Assembly (NCBI RefSeq): GCF_027580225.2
Contig: NC_073358.2
Span: 26,686,501 to 26,750,500 of the forward strand
DNA from: Misgurnus anguillicaudatus
Lineage: Eukaryota; Chordata; Actinopteri; Cypriniformes; Cobitidae
Length of the DNA stretch: 64,000 bases
Direction of reading: 5' to 3'
A model generated the notes under the pieces. It was not told the DNA's origin. It saw nothing but the letters and a program-made list of their open reading frames with translations, and ran no database searches. This document shows positions 47,150 through 60,959 of the stretch, in pieces. Numbering within the stretch: the stretch's first letter is position 1; each line of letters begins with the position of its first letter. The translations under genes and the position numbers were made by a program.

Positions 47150-48660
47150 GGTCATGTTAGCTTCATGCTAGCTTCAAGCTAAGTCATACTAGCTTCATGC
47201 TAGTTTCATGCTAGCTTTATGCTAATTTCATAATAAATCTTGCTAACTTCATGCTTATTCATGTTAGCATCATGCTAGCTTCATGCTAATTCATGTTAGC
47301 ATCATGCTAGCTTCATGCTAATTCATGTTAGCATCATGCTAGCTTCATGCTAATTCATGTTAGCTTAATGCTAGCTTAATGCTAATTCATGTTAGCATCA
47401 TGCTAGCTTCATGCTAATTCATGTTAGCATCATGCTAGCTTCATGCTAATTCATGTTAGCATCATGCTAGCTTCATGATAATTCATGTTAGCATCATGCT
47501 AGCTTCATGCTAATTCATGTTAGCATCATGCTAGCTTCATGCTAACTTCATGCTAATTCATGTTAGCATCATGCTAGCTTCATGTTAATTCATGTTAGCA
47601 TCATGCTAGCTTCATGCTAATTCATGTTAGCATCATGCTAACTTCATGTTAATTCATGTTAGCATCATGCTAGCTTCATGCTAATTCATGTTAGCATCAT
47701 GCTAGCTTCATGCTAATTCATGTTAGCATCATGCTAGCTTCATGCTAACTTCATGCTAATTCATGTTAGCATCATGCTAGCTTCATGCTAATTCATGTTA
47801 GCATCATGCTAGCTTCATGCTAATTCATGTTAGCATCATGCTAACTTCATGTTAATTCATGTTAGCATCATGCTAGCTTCATGCTAATTCATGTTAGCAT
47901 CATGCTAGCTTAATGCTAACTTCATGTTAATTCATGTTAGCATCATGCTAGCTTCATGCTAATTCATGTTAGCATCATGCTAGCTTCATGCTAACTTCAT
48001 GCTAATTCATGTTAGCATCATGCTAGCTTCATGCTAATTCATGTTAGCATCATGCTAGCTTCATGCTAATTCATGTTAGCATCATGCTAACTTCATGTTA
48101 ATTCATGTTAGCATCATGCTAGCTTCATGCTAATTCATGTTAGCATCATGCTAGCTTAATGCTAACTTCATGTTAATTCATGTTAGCATCATGCTAGCTT
48201 CATGCTAATTCATGTTAGCATCATGCTAGCTTCATGCTAACTTCATGCTAATTCATGTTAGCATCATGCTAGCTTCATGTTAATTCATGTTAGCATCATG
48301 CTAGCTTCATGCTAATTCATGTTAGCATCATGCTAACTTCATGCTAATTCATGTTAGCATCATGCTAGCTTCATGCTAATTCATGTTAGCATCATGCTAG
48401 CTTAATGCTAACTTTATGCTAATTCATGTTAGCATCATGCTAGCTTCATGCTAATCATGCTAACTTGATACTAGCTTCATGCTAATCATGTTAGCTTCAT
48501 GCTAGCTTCATGCTAATTCATGTTAGCATCATGCTAGCTTTATGTTATTTCATGTTAGCATCATGCTAGCTTCATGCTAATCATGTTAGCTTCATGCTAA
48601 TCAAGTTAGCTTCATGCTAGCTTCAGGCTAATCATGCTAACTTTATGTTAAATCAGGCTA
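47150..48660 (+). repeat. 32-bp minisatellite, H1 copy #5
   Basis: Same subfamily A unit as in #6, with a recurrent longer variant that adds 'ACTTCATGCTA'. That variant recurs as a block, i.e. a higher-order repeat of several units. Confidence 0.95.
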
Positions 48661-48787
48661 GCTTCATACTTAAACATACTAACAGCCAGATAGCCTACTA
48701 AACTAAACTTCTGTCAAACCGTTTTTAACGTTCAGGCCAGGCTTTGTCAAGCCAACATAAAGTTTGTCAACAAACTTTTCTATCTAG

Positions 48788-49424
48788 TTATTATTCTTCT
48801 TCTTCTTCTTCTTCTTCTTCTTCTTCTTCTTCTGAGACTAAAATTTCTGCGGCTAACTCGTCCGACAGCTTTCAAGCTACATCCACGAAATTTTCCACGG
48901 ACATTCTGACTGGTCTAAAGAAGTGTGCTATATCTTTTTGACGGGATCCGACTTACAGAATTCCTAAAACGGGACATAAAACTTCCGAAAAGTCCCATTT
49001 ACTTAACATTGCAACAAACTTTGACAGGTCATAGCTCCGAGTGAGAAATTTGTAGAAACTTGTGGCTTACCATATTTAAGGAGGCTGACAGGCACTGTGA
49101 GAACATACCTCACATTGGGGTGTAAGTTTCACCCCTGGGGTGTAGGAGGCCCCCAAAATTCCTCATTGACTTATAACGGGGCAGGAAACACGCCCATATA
49201 AGGGAATAAAAACGTTCCAGATGGAATATCTTCGCATTACAGTGTCATAGAGACATGGGGGTGGGCTCATTTTACTCAGGCATCCAATCAGTCTCTAAGG
49301 ATTCTTATTGAGCTATTAAGCCACGCCCCTAGCAACCAAATATGAGCACCCTAGCAACATAATAAACAAAGCCTTATATCTCTGGATCCGAACATCATAG
49401 AGACATGGGGGTTGGGTCTTTTGG
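48788..49424 (+). mobile_element. H1 body, copy #4
   Basis: (TTC)n run (48793-48832), then TGAGACTAAAATTTCTGCGG, AGCTTTCAAGCTACATCCAC, CACCCCTGGGGTG and two CCCCTAGCAACC sites. It is the least disturbed copy of the subfamily A body. A 65-codon open stretch here begins in the preceding 3' hairpin and is not a gene. Confidence 0.8.
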
Positions 49425-50850
49425 TCATGTTAGCTTCATGTTAGCTTCAAGCTAAGTCATACTAGCTTCATGTTAGTATCATGCTAGCTTTATGCTAATT
49501 TCATAATAAATCTTGCTAACTTCATGCTTATTCATGTTAGCATCCTGCTAGCTTCATGCTAATTCATGTTAGCATCATGCTAGCTTCATGCTAATTCATG
49601 TTAGCATCATGCCAGCTTCATGCTAATTCATGTTAGCATCATGCTAGCTTCATGCTAATTCATGTTAGCTTCATGCTAATTCATGTTAGCATCATGCTAG
49701 CTTCATGCTAATTCATGTTAGCATCATGCTAGCTTCATGCTAATTCATGTTAGCATCATGCTAGCTTCATGCTAATTCATGTTAGCATCATGCTAGCTTC
49801 ATGCTAATTCATGTTAGCATCATGCTAGCTTCATGCTAATTCATGTTAGCTTCATGCTAATTCATGTTAGCTTCATGCTAGCTTCATGCTAATTCATGTT
49901 AGCATCATGCTAGCTTCATGCTAATTCATGTTAGCATCATGCTAGCTTCATGCTAATTCATGTTAGCATCATGCTAGCTTCATGCTAATTCATGTTAGCT
50001 TCATGCTAATTCATGTTAGCTTCATGCTAGCTTCATGCTAATTCATGTTAGCATCATGCTAGCTTCATGCTAATTCATGTTAGCATCATGCTAGCTTCAT
50101 GCTAATTCATGTTAGCATCATGCTAGCTTCATGCTAATTCATGTTAGCATCATGCTAGCTTCATGGTAATTCATGTTAGCATCATGTTAGCTTCATGCTA
50201 ATTCATGTTAGCATCATGCTAGCTTCATGTTAATTCATGTTAGCATCATGCTAGCTTCATGCTAATTCATGTTATCATCATGTTAGCTTCATGCTAATTC
50301 ATGTTAGCATCATGCTAGCTTCATGCTAATTCATGTTAGCATCATGCTAGCTTCATGCTAATTCATGTTAGCATCATGCTAGCTTCATGCTAATTCATGT
50401 TAGCATCATGCTAGCTTCATGCTAATTCATGTTAGCATCATGCTAGCTTCATGCTAATTCATGTTAGCATCATGCTAGCTTCATGCTAATCATGTTAGCA
50501 TCATGCTAGCTTCATGCTAATTCATGTTAGCATCATGCTAGCTTCATGCTAATTCATGTTAGCATCATGCTAGCTTCATGCTAATTCATGTTAGCATCAT
50601 GCTAGCTTCATGCTAATCATGCTAACTTGATGCTAGCTTCATGCTAATCATGTTAGCTTCATGCTAGCTTCATGCTAATTCATGTTAGCATCATGCTAGC
50701 TTCATGCTATTTCATGTTAGCATCATGCTAGCTTCATGCTAATCATGCTAATCATGCTAACTTGATGCTAGCTTCATGCTAATCATGTTAGCTTCATGCT
50801 AGCTTCAGGCTAATCATGCTAGCTTTATGTTAAATCAGGCTAGCTTCATA
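49425..50850 (+). repeat. 32-bp minisatellite, H1 copy #4
   Basis: Subfamily A units as in #5 and #6, decaying at the right into 31-bp-like 'AATCATGCTAAC' units before the 3' tail (CAGCCAGATAGCCTACTAAAC). Confidence 0.95.
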
Positions 50851-50971
50851 CTTAAACATACTAACAGCCAGATAGCCTACTAAACTAAACTTCTGTCAAA
50901 CCGTTTTTAACGTTCAGGCCAGGCTTTGTCAAGCCAACATAAAGTTTGTCAACAAACTTTTCTATCTAGTT

Positions 50972-53059
50972 ATGTTGGCTTGACAAAAGCCAACATACTG
51001 TTCTTCGATCTAAGCTTATTATTATTTTTCTTCTGATCCCCAAAATTTCTGACTGTAACTCCTCCTAGAGGTTTCAAGCTAGATTTACCAAACTTTCCAA
51101 AAGTCTTCAGACTGGTCTGACTTAGCGTGCTATGACTTTTCTAACTGATGGGACCTACCGAATTCCTAAACGGGGCGCTCAAACACCCCAAATTTTCCAT
51201 TGACTTAACATTGCGACAAACTTTGACGGGTCATAGCTGCAAGCGAGAAATTTGTAGAAACTTGTGCTTTACCACATTTGAAGAGGCTGGCAGGCTCTGT
51301 ACGAACATACATCACATTGGGGTGTAAGTTTCACCCCTGGGGTGTAAGAGGCACCCAAATTTCCCCATTGACTTATAATGGGGCAGGAAACATGCCCATA
51401 TAAGGGAATAAAAGCGTCCCAGATGGAATATCTTCACTTTAGAGGGTCGTAGAGATATGGGGGTAGGCTCATTTTACTCATGCATCCAATCAGTCTCTCA
51501 GGATCGTCCCATAGCTATTAAGCCACGCCCCTAGCAACCATTTTTAGGCACCCTAGCAACATATCCCATAGACTGCCATTATAAAATGCCCAGATGGATA
51601 TCTTTGCAGCACAGTGTCACAGAGACATGGGGGTGGACTCATTTTACTCAGGCATCCAATCAGTCCCTGAGGATTCTTATCGAGGTATTAAGCCACGCCC
51701 CTAGCAACCAAATATGAGCACCCTAGCAACATAATAAACAAAGCCTTATATCTCTGGATCCGAAAATCATAGAGACATGGGGGTTGGGTCTTTTGGTCAT
51801 GTTAGCTTCATGCTAGCTTCATGCTAAGTCATACTAGCTTCATGCTAGTTTCATGTTAGCTTTATGCTAATTTCATAGTAAATCTTGCTAACTTCATGCT
51901 AATTCATGTTAACATCATGCTAGCTTCATGCTAATTCATGTTAGCTTCATGCTAGCTTCATGCTAATTCATGTTAGCGTCGTGCTAGCTTTATGCTAATT
52001 CATGTTAGCCTCATGCTAGCTTCATGCTAATTTATGTTAGCTTTGTGCTAGCTTCATGCTAATTCATGTTAGCATCATGCTAGCTTCATGCTAATTCATG
52101 TTAGCATCATGCTAGCTTCATGCTAATTCATGTTAGCATCATGCTAGCTTCATGCTAATTCATGTTAGCTTCATGTTAATTCATGTTAGCTTCATGCTAG
52201 CTTCATGCTAATTCATGTAAGCATCATGCTAGCTTCATGCTAATTCATGTTAGCTTCATGCTAATTCATGTTAGCATAATTCTAGCTTCATGCTAATTCA
52301 TGTTAGCATCATGCTAACTTCATGCTAATTCATGTTAGCATCATGCTAGCTTCATGCTAATTCATGTTAGCTTCATGCTAATTTATGTTATCATCATGCT
52401 AGCTTCATGCTAATTCATGTTAGCATCATGCTAGCTTCATTCTAATTCATGTTAGCATCATGCTAGCTTCATGCTAATTCATGTTAGCATCATGCTGGCT
52501 TCATGCTAATTCATGTTAGCATCATGCTGGCTTCATGCTAATTCATGTTAGCATCATGCTAATTCATGTTGACTTCATGCTAATTCATGTTAGCATCATG
52601 CTAGCTTCATGCTAATTCATGTTAGCATCATGCTAGCTTCATGCTAATTCAGGTTAGCTTCATGCTAATTTATGTTATCATCATGCTAGCTTCATGCTAA
52701 TTCATGTTAGCATCATGCTAGCTTCATTCTAATTCATGTTAGCATCATGCTAGCTTCATGCTAATTCATGTTAGCATCATGCTAGCTTCATGCTAATTCA
52801 TGTTGACTTCATGCTAATTCATGTTAGCATCATGCTAGCTTCATGCTAATTCATGTAAGCTTCATGCTACTTCATGTTAGCATCATGTTTACTCGTGCTA
52901 ACTCCTGTTAACATCATGCTAACTTAGTGCTAAATCATGTTTATGGAAAGTTAGACTACTAAACTAAACTTGTTTTAAGTTTCTCTCAAACTTTTTTAAA
53001 CGTTCAGGCCAGGCTTTGTCAAGCCAACATAAAGTTTGTCTTCAAACTTTTCTATCTAG
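50972..53059 (+). mobile_element. H1 copy #8 (complete)
   Basis: Uninterrupted 2088 bp. 5' hairpin GTTGGCTTGACAAAAGCCAAC (50972-50996), linker TTCGATCTAAGCTTATTATT, body, minisatellite (51797-52910), then GGCTTTGTCAAGCCAAC, AAAGTTTG-TCTT-CAAACTTT and TCTATCTAG ending at 53059. It sits directly after the CTAG of copy #4, in the linker of copy #3. This is the reference copy for H1. Confidence 0.92.
51797..52910 (+). repeat. 32-bp minisatellite, H1 copy #8
   Basis: Subfamily A units (ATTCATGTTAGC…), more diverged at the left end. A ~270-bp segment containing TTTATGTTATCATCATGC recurs (52380 and 52671), an internal block duplication. Confidence 0.93.
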
Positions 53060-53769
53060 TTATTATTATATCTTATTCTTATGTCTGCACGTTTTTTCGG
53101 CGCGTAACTCGTCCCGCACGCTTTGCCGTAGTCCCATGAAAGCGGGCTCAAATCGACTGGTTTATTGAGGAGAGGTGTGCTATGACTTTTATAAGCAATC
53201 GGGTGCAGGATTTCCGAAAGGGGGGCGAAAAACCACCCGAAAAATCCCATTGACTTAACATTGCGCCCAACTTTGACGAGTCATAGCTCCGCTCGAGGAT
53301 TTTGTAGAAACATGTGGGTTACAACATTTGAAGAGGGTGGTAGGCTCTGTAAGAACATGGATCACAATGGGGTGTAAGTTGTACCTCTGGGGTGTAAGAG
53401 GTGCCCAAAAATGCCCAATGAAAAGTCAATGGGCGAAAATCCCATAGACTTAACATTGCGAAAAACTTTGACGGGTCATAGGTCCGAGCGAGGATTTCGT
53501 AGAAACATGTGGGTCACAACATTTGAAGAGGGTGCTAGACTCTTTCAGGACGTACCCCACAATGGGGTGTAAGGTTACCCTAGCAACCATTTTGGGCACC
53601 CTAGCAACCTATCCCATAGACTGCCATTATAAAATGCCTAGATGGATATCTTTGCACCACAGTGTCACAGAGACATGGGGGTGGGCTCATTTTACTCAGG
53701 CATCCAATCACTCTCTCAGGATCCTTGAATACTTACTAAGCCACGCCCCTAGCAACCACTTTTGAGCAC

Positions 53770-54580
53770 CCTAGCAACATAAAATTCAAACAGTTATATC
53801 TCGGCATCAGAAAATCGTAGAGACACGGGGGTTGGACCGTTTTACTTGTGACTAGGGGTGTAACAATTGGGCACATAAATGGCCACTCCCAAGCCACGCC
53901 CCTAGCAACCAAATTTGAGAACCCTAGCAACCGAATAAACAAAGCCTTATATCTCCGCATCAGAACATCGTAGAGACACGGGGGTTGGACCGTTTGACTC
54001 GTGACTCGGAGGTTAATCACTAGTGGATGCCATTTTTTTCCCTAGCAACCAAATACAGTACCCTAGCAACAGAGTAAACAAAGCCTTATATCTCCGCATC
54101 AGAACATCGTAGAGACACGAGGGTTGGACCGTTTGACTCGTGACTCGGAGGGTAATCACTAGTGGATGCCATTTTTTTCCCTAGCAACCAAATACAGTAC
54201 CCTAGCAACAGAGTAAACAAAGCCTTATATCTCCGCATCAGAACATCGTAGAGACACAGGGGTTGGACCGTTTGACTCGTGACTCGGAGGGTAATCACTA
54301 GTGCATGGCAATTTTTTTCCCTAGCAACCAAATACAGTACCCTAGCAACAGAGTAAACAAAGCCTTATATCTCCGCATCAGAACATCGTAGAGACACGGG
54401 GGTTGGACCGTTTGACTCGTGACTCGGAGGGTTATCACTAGTGGATGGCAATTTTCCCCCTAGCAACCAAATACGGTACCCTAGCAACAGAGTAAACAAA
54501 GCCTTATATCTCCGCATCAGAACATCGTAGAGACACGGGAGTTGGGTCGTTTTACTTTTGGCTTGGAGTATAATCATATA
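53770..54580 (+). repeat. 139-bp tandem array of H2 copy #3
   Basis: About five to six units of the same repeat as at 42790-44430 (CCCTAGCAACCAAATACAG…), giving minus-strand open frames of 80-94 codons that are repeat translations. Confidence 0.95.
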
Positions 54581-55429
54581 TGTTACCCAGAATTTTGCCA
54601 CGGCAAGCACCACTCACATTTTCTTCAGGAAATGTACCTATCTAGTTATTATTATTATTCTTTTTCTGAGACCAAAATTACGAACAGTAACTCGTCCTAG
54701 AGCTTTCAAGCTACATGCACCAAATTTTCCACAGACCTTCAGACTGGTCTGACGGAGTGTGCTATATCTTTTCTAACTGATGGGACCTTCCAAATTCCTA
54801 AACGGGGGGCTCGAACACCCCAAAATTTCCATTGACTTAACATTGAGACAAACTTTGACGGGTCATAGCTGCGAGTGAGAAACTTGTAGAAACTTGTGGC
54901 TTACCACATTTAAGGAGGCTGACAGGCTCTGTAAGAACATACCTCACAATGGGGTGTAAGCTATACCCCTGGGGTGTAAGAGGCCCCCAAAATTTCCCAT
55001 TGACTTATAATGGGGCAGGAAACATGCCCATATAAGGGAATAAAAGCGTCCCAGATGGAATATCTTTACTTTAGAGTGTCGTAGAGACATGGGGGTGGGC
55101 TCATTTTACTCAGTCATCCAATCAGTCTCTTAGGATCGCCCCAAAGCTATTTTGCCACGCCCCTAGCAACAATTTTGGGTACCCTAGCAACATCTTCCAT
55201 AGACTACCATTATAAAAAGCCCACATGGATATCTTTGGACCAGAGTGTCATAGAGACATGGGGGTGGGCTCATTTTACTCAGGCATCCAATCAGTCTTAA
55301 TAGGATTCTTATTGAGGTGTTAAGCCACGCCCCTAGCAACCAAATATGAGCACCCTAGCAACATAATAAACAAAGCCTTATATCTTTGGATCTGAACATC
55401 ATAGAGACAAGGGGGTTGGGTCTTTGGGT

Positions 55430-57500
55430 CATGTTAGCTTCATGCTAGCTCCATGCTAAGTCATACTAGCTTCATGCTAGTTTCATGCTAGCTTTATGCT
55501 AATTTCATAATATAGCTTGCGAACTTCATGTTAAATCATGCTAGCTTCATGTTAAATCTTGTTAGCTTCATGCTAAATAGTGCTAGCTTCATGCTAATCA
55601 TGCTAGCATCATGCTAATCATGCTAACTTCACGTTAAATCATGTTAGCTTCACGCTAATCATGCTAACCTCATGTTTACTTCATGCTAATCATGCTAGCA
55701 TCATGCTAGCTTCATGCTAATCATGCTAGCATCATGCTAGCTTCATGCTAATCATGCTAGCTTCATGCTAATCATGCTAGCTTCATGCTAGCTTCATGCT
55801 AATCATGCTAGCTTCATGCTAGCTTCATGCTAATCATGCTACCATCATGCTAGCTTCATGCTAATCATGCTACCATCATGCTAGCTTCATGCTAATCATG
55901 CTAGCATCATGCTAGCTTCATGCTAATCATGTTAGCATCATGCTAACTTCATGCTAATCATGTTAGCCTCATGTTAATCATGCTAGCTTCATGCTAATCA
56001 TGCTAGCTTCATGCTAATCATGCTAGCATCATGCTAGCTTCATGCTAATCAAGCTAGCATCATGCTAGCTTCATGCTAATCATGCTAGCATCATGCTAGC
56101 TTCATGCTAATCATGCTAATCATGTTTTAGTATCATGCTAGCTTCATGCTAATCATGCTAGCATCATGCTAGCTTCATGCTAACTTCATGCTAATCATGT
56201 TAGCTTCATGCTAATCATGCTAACATCATGCTAGCTTCACGCTAATCATGCTAGCATCATGCTAGCTTCATGCTAATCATGCTAGCATCATGCTAGCTTC
56301 ATGCTAATCATGCTAGCATCATGTTAGCTTCATGCTAATCATGCTAACATCATGCTAGCTTCATGCTAATCATGCTAACCTTATGCTTACTTCATGCTAA
56401 TCATGGTAGCCTCATGCTAGCTTCATGCTAATCATGCTAGCATCATGTTAGCTTCATGCTAATCATGTTAGAATCATGCTAGCTTCATGCTAACATCATG
56501 CTAGCTTCATGCTAATCATATTAACATCATGCTAGCTTCATGCTAATCATGCTAGCATTATGCTAGCTTCATGCTAATCATGCTAGCATCATGCTAGCTT
56601 CATGCTAATCATGCTAGCATCATGCTAGCTTCATGCTAATCATCATTGCATCATGCTAGCTTCATGCTAATCATGCTAGCATCATGCTAGCTTCATGCTA
56701 ATCATGCTAGCATCATGCTAGCTTCATGCTAATCATGCTAGCATCATGCTAGCTTCATGCTAATCATGCTAGCCTAATGCTTGCTTCATGCTAATCATGG
56801 TAGCCTCATGCTAGCTTCATGCTAATCATGCTAGCATCATGCTAGCTTCATGCTAATCATGCTAGAATCATGCTAGCTTCATGCTAACATCATGCTAATC
56901 ATTCTAACATCATGCTAGCTTCTTGCTAATCATGCTTGCATCATGCTAGCTTCATGCTAATCATTCTAGCATCATGCTAGCTTCATGCTAATCATGCTAA
57001 CATCATGCTAGCATCATGCTAGCTTCATGCTAATCATGCTAGCATCATGCTAATCATGCTAGCATCATGCTAGCTTCATGCTAATCATGCTAACATCATG
57101 CTAGCTTCATGCTAATCATGCTAACATCATGCTAGCTTCATGCTAATCATGCTAGCATCATGCTAATCATGCTAACATCATGATAGTTTCATGCTAATCA
57201 TGCTAACATCATGCTAGCTTCATGCTAATCATGCTAGCATCATGCTAGCTTCATGCTAATCATGTTAGCATCATGCTAGCTTCATGATAGCTTCATGCCA
57301 ATCATGCTAGCATCATGTTAGCTTCATGCTTATCATGCTAGCATCATGCTAGCTTCATGCTAATCATGCTAGCATCATGCTAGCTTCATGCTAATCATGC
57401 TAGCATCATGCTAGCTTCATGCTAATCATGCTAACATCAGGCTAACTTCATGCTAATCATGCTAACATCAGGCTAACTTCATGCTAATCATGCTACCTTC
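55430..57500 (+). repeat. 31-bp minisatellite, H1 copy #2
   Basis: Subfamily B units: ATCATGCTAGCATCATG plus CTAGCTTCATGCTA, i.e. 31 bp instead of 32, lacking the TT of 'ATTCATGTT'. The same odd palindrome is present. Confidence 0.95.
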
Positions 57501-57747
57501 ATACTTAAACATTCTAACAGCCAGATAGCCTACTAAACTAAACTTCTGTCAAACCGTTTTAAACGTTCAAGCTACGCTTTTTCAAGCCAACATAAAGTTT
57601 GTCTTCAAACTTTAATATCTAGTTGTATCTAAGCTTATTATTATTAGTGGTGCTTGCATTTATGCAAAGCATCACTATTACTATTCCTCATACTTAGTAT
57701 GTTGGCTTTGAAAAAGCCAATATATTGTTATTGCTATTAAACTTATT

Positions 57748-60183
57748 ATGTTGGCTTTGAAAAAGCCAATATATTGTTATTGCTTTTAAACTTATATCTT
57801 ATTATTATTCTACCCCTCCAAAATTTCTGACACTAACTCGTCCTAGGGCTTTCAAGCTACATGCACCAAATTTTCCACAGACCTTCAGACTGGTCTGACT
57901 TAGTGTGCTATATCTTTTCTAACTGATGGGACCTTCCGAATTCCTAAACGGGGGGCTCGAACACCCCAAAATTTCCATTGACTTAACATTGAGACAAACT
58001 TTGACGGGTCATAGCTGTGAGTGAGAAACTTGTAGAAACTTGTGGCTTACCACATTTAAGGAGGCTGACAGGCTCTATAAGAACATACCTCACAATGGGG
58101 TGTAAGCTATACCCCTGGGGTGTAAGAGGCCCCCAAAATTTCCCATTGACTTATAATGGGGCAGGAAACATGCCCATATAAGGGAATAAAAGCGTCCCAG
58201 ATAGAATATCTTTACTTTAGAGTGTCGTAGAGACATGGGGGTGGGCTCATTTTACTCAGTCATCCTATCAGTCTCTTAGGATCGCCCCAAAGCTATTTAG
58301 CCACGCCCCTAGCAACAATTTTGGGTACCCTAGCAACATCTCCCATAGACTACCATTATAAAAAGCCCAGATGGATATCTTTGCACCAGAGTGTCATAGA
58401 GACATAGGGGTGGGCTCATTTTACTCAGGCATCCAATCAGTCTTAATAGGATTCTTATTGAGGTATTAAGCCACGCCCCTAGCAACAAAATATGAGCACC
58501 CTAGCAACATAATAAACAAAGCCTTATATCTCTGGATCTGAACATCATAGAGACATGGGGGTTGGGTCTTTGGGTCATGTTAGCTTCATGCTAGCTCCAT
58601 GCTAAGTCATACTAGGTTCATGCTAGTTTCATGCTAGCTTTATGCTAATTTCATAATATAGCTTGCTAACTTCATGGTAGATCATGCTACTTTCATGTTA
58701 AATCTTGTTAGCTTCACGCTAAATAGTGCTAGCTTCATGCTAATCATGCTAGCATCATGCTAATCATGCTAACTTCACGTTAAATCATGTTAGCTTCACG
58801 TTAATCATGCTAACCTCATGTTTACTTCATGCTAATCATGCTAGCTTCATGCTAGCTTCATGCTAATCATGCTAGCATCATGTTAGCTTCATGCTAATCA
58901 TGCTAGCTTCATGCTAGCTTCATGCTAATCATGCTAGCTTCATGCTAATCATGTTAGCATCATGCTAGCTTCATGCTAATCATGCTAACATTATGCTAGC
59001 TTCATGCTAATTATGCTAGCTTCATGCTAGCTTCATGCTAATCATGCTAGCATCATGCTAGCTTCATGCTAATCATGCTAGCTTCATGCTAGCTTCATGC
59101 TAATCATGCTAGCTTCATGCTAATCATGTTAACATCATGCTAGCTTCATGCTAATCATGCTAACATTATGCTAGCTTCATGCTTATCATGCTAGCTTCAT
59201 GCTAGCTTCATGATAATCATGCTAGCATCATGCTAGCTTCATGCTAATTATGCTAGCTTCATGCTAGCTTCATGCTAATCATGCTAGCTTCATGCTAATC
59301 ATGCTAGCTTCATGCTAATCATGGTAACATAATGCTAGCTTCATGCTAATCATGCTAGCTTCATGCTAATCATGCTAGCTTCATGCGAATCATGCTAGCT
59401 TCATGCGAATCATGCTAGCTTCATGCGAATCATGCTAGCTTCATGCTAATCATGTTAGCTTCATGCGAATCATGCTAGCTTTATGCTAGCTTCATGTTTA
59501 TCATGCTAACATCATGCTAGCTTCATGCTAATCATGTTAGCATCATGCTAATCATGCTAGCATCATGCTAATCATGCTAGCATCATGATAATTAAGATAG
59601 CATCATGCTAGCTTCATGCTAATCATGCTAGCTTCATGCTAGCTTCATGCTAATCATGCTAGCATCATGCTAATCATGCTAGCATCATGCTAATCATGCT
59701 AGCATCATGCTAATCAAGATAGCATCATGCTAGCTTCATGCTAATCATGCTAGCATCATGCTAGCTTCATGCTAATCATGCTAGCATCATGCTAACTTCA
59801 TGCTAGCTTCATGCTAATCATGTTAGCATCATGCTAGCTTCATGCTAATCATGCTAACTTCATGTTAGCTGCATGTTAATCATGTTAGCATCATGCTAGC
59901 TTCATGCTAATCATGTTAGCTTCATGCTAATCATGCTAGCATCGTACTAGCTTCATGCTAATCATGCTAGCTTCATGCTAATCATGCTAGCTTCATGCTA
60001 ATCATGCTAACTTCATTCCAATCATTTTGTCTTTATGATAAATCAAGCTGTATTCATTCTTAATCATGCAAACAACCAGCTAGACTAAATTGACGGTCTT
60101 AACTTTACGTTTATCCTGTGAAACTGTTCAGGCCACGCTTTTTCAAGCCAACATAAAGTTTGTTTTCAAACTTTAATATCTAG
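57748..60183 (+). mobile_element. H1 copy #11, subfamily B (complete)
   Basis: Uninterrupted 2436 bp. 5' hairpin 57748-57772, linker TTGCTTTTAAACTTATATC, body, 31-bp minisatellite (58580-60030), 3' inverse repeat, hairpin AAAGTTTG-TTTT-CAAACTTT and AATATCTAG ending at 60183. Reference copy for subfamily B. Confidence 0.9.
58580..60030 (+). repeat. 31-bp minisatellite, H1 copy #11
   Basis: Subfamily B units with many 'CATGCGAATCATGCTAGC' variants in a local cluster near 59380-59470, showing recent unit spread. Confidence 0.94.
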
Positions 60184-60959
60184 TTATTATTCTTTTTCTC
60201 CCCCCAAAATTTCGGCAACTAACTCGTCCTAGGGCTTTCAAGCTACATGCACCAAATTTTCCACAGACCTTCAGACTGGTCTGACTTAGTGTGCAATATC
60301 TTTTCTAACTGATGGGACCTTCCGAATTCCTAAACGGGGGTCTCGAACACCCCAAAATTTCCATTGACTTAACATTGAGACAAACTTTGACGGGTCATAG
60401 CTGTGAGTGAGAAACTTGTAGAAACTTGTGGCTTACCACATTTAAGGTGGCTGACAGGCTCTGTAAGAACATACATCACAATGGGGTGTAAGCTGTACCC
60501 CTGGGGTGTAAGAGGCCCCCAAAATTTCCCATTGACTTATAATGGGGCAGGAAGCATGCCCATATAAGGGAATAAACGCGTCCCAGATGGAATATCTTTA
60601 CTTTAGAGTGTCGTAGAGACATGGGGGTGGGCTCATTTTACTCAGACATCCAATCAGTCTCTTAGGATCGCCCCAAAGCTATTTAGCCACGCCCCTAGCA
60701 ACAATTTTGGGTACCCTAGCAACATCTCCCATAGACTACCATTATAAAAAGCCCAGATGGATATCTTTACACCAGAGTGTCATAGAGACATAGGGGTGGG
60801 CTCATTTTACTCAGGCATCCAATCAGTCTTAATAGGATTCTTATTGAGGCATTAAGCCACGCCCCTAGCAACCAAATTTGAGCACCCTAGCAACATAATA
60901 AACAAAGCCTTATATCTCTTGGTCTGAACATTATAGAGGCATGGGGGTTGGGTCTTTGG

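Larger units (their letters stand above)
41898..48787 (+). mobile_element. H1 copy #5, subfamily A
   Basis: 5' hairpin 41898-41921; 3' hairpin AAAGTTTG-TCAA-CAAACTTT and CTAG at 48787. Own sequence ~2.5 kb, with the body from 46366. Contains copy #6. Loop TCAA is shared with #4, suggesting close kinship. Confidence 0.88.
41847..50969 (+). mobile_element. H1 copy #4, subfamily A
   Basis: 5' hairpin 41847-41870; 3' end hairpin AAAGTTTG-TCAA-CAAACTTT, TCTATCTAG to 50969. Own sequence ~2.2 kb, with the body from 48788 and a 32-bp minisatellite at ~49425-50850. Contains copy #5. Confidence 0.88.
41791..54645 (+). mobile_element. H2 copy #3
   Basis: The H2 5' hairpin at 41791 pairs with the H2 3' end GCAAGCACCACT, then ACATTTTC-TTCA-GGAAATGT and ACCTATCTAG ending at 54645. 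Own sequence ~1.6 kb (41791-41846, 53060-54645). The linker holds two insertions side by side, #4 and #8. The body restarts at 53060 with TTATTATTATATC and CTGCACGTTTTTTCGGCGCG. Confidence 0.88.
41742..57622 (+). mobile_element. H1 copy #2, subfamily B
   Basis: The 5' hairpin variant GGCTTTGAAAAAGCC (41742) pairs with the 3' inverse CGCTTTTTCAAGCC, then hairpin AAAGTTTG-TCTT-CAAACTTT and AATATCTAG ending at 57622. Its own ~3.0 kb is 41742-41790 plus 54646-57622; the rest is copy #3 in its linker. It carries a 31-bp minisatellite at ~55430-57500. Confidence 0.88.
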
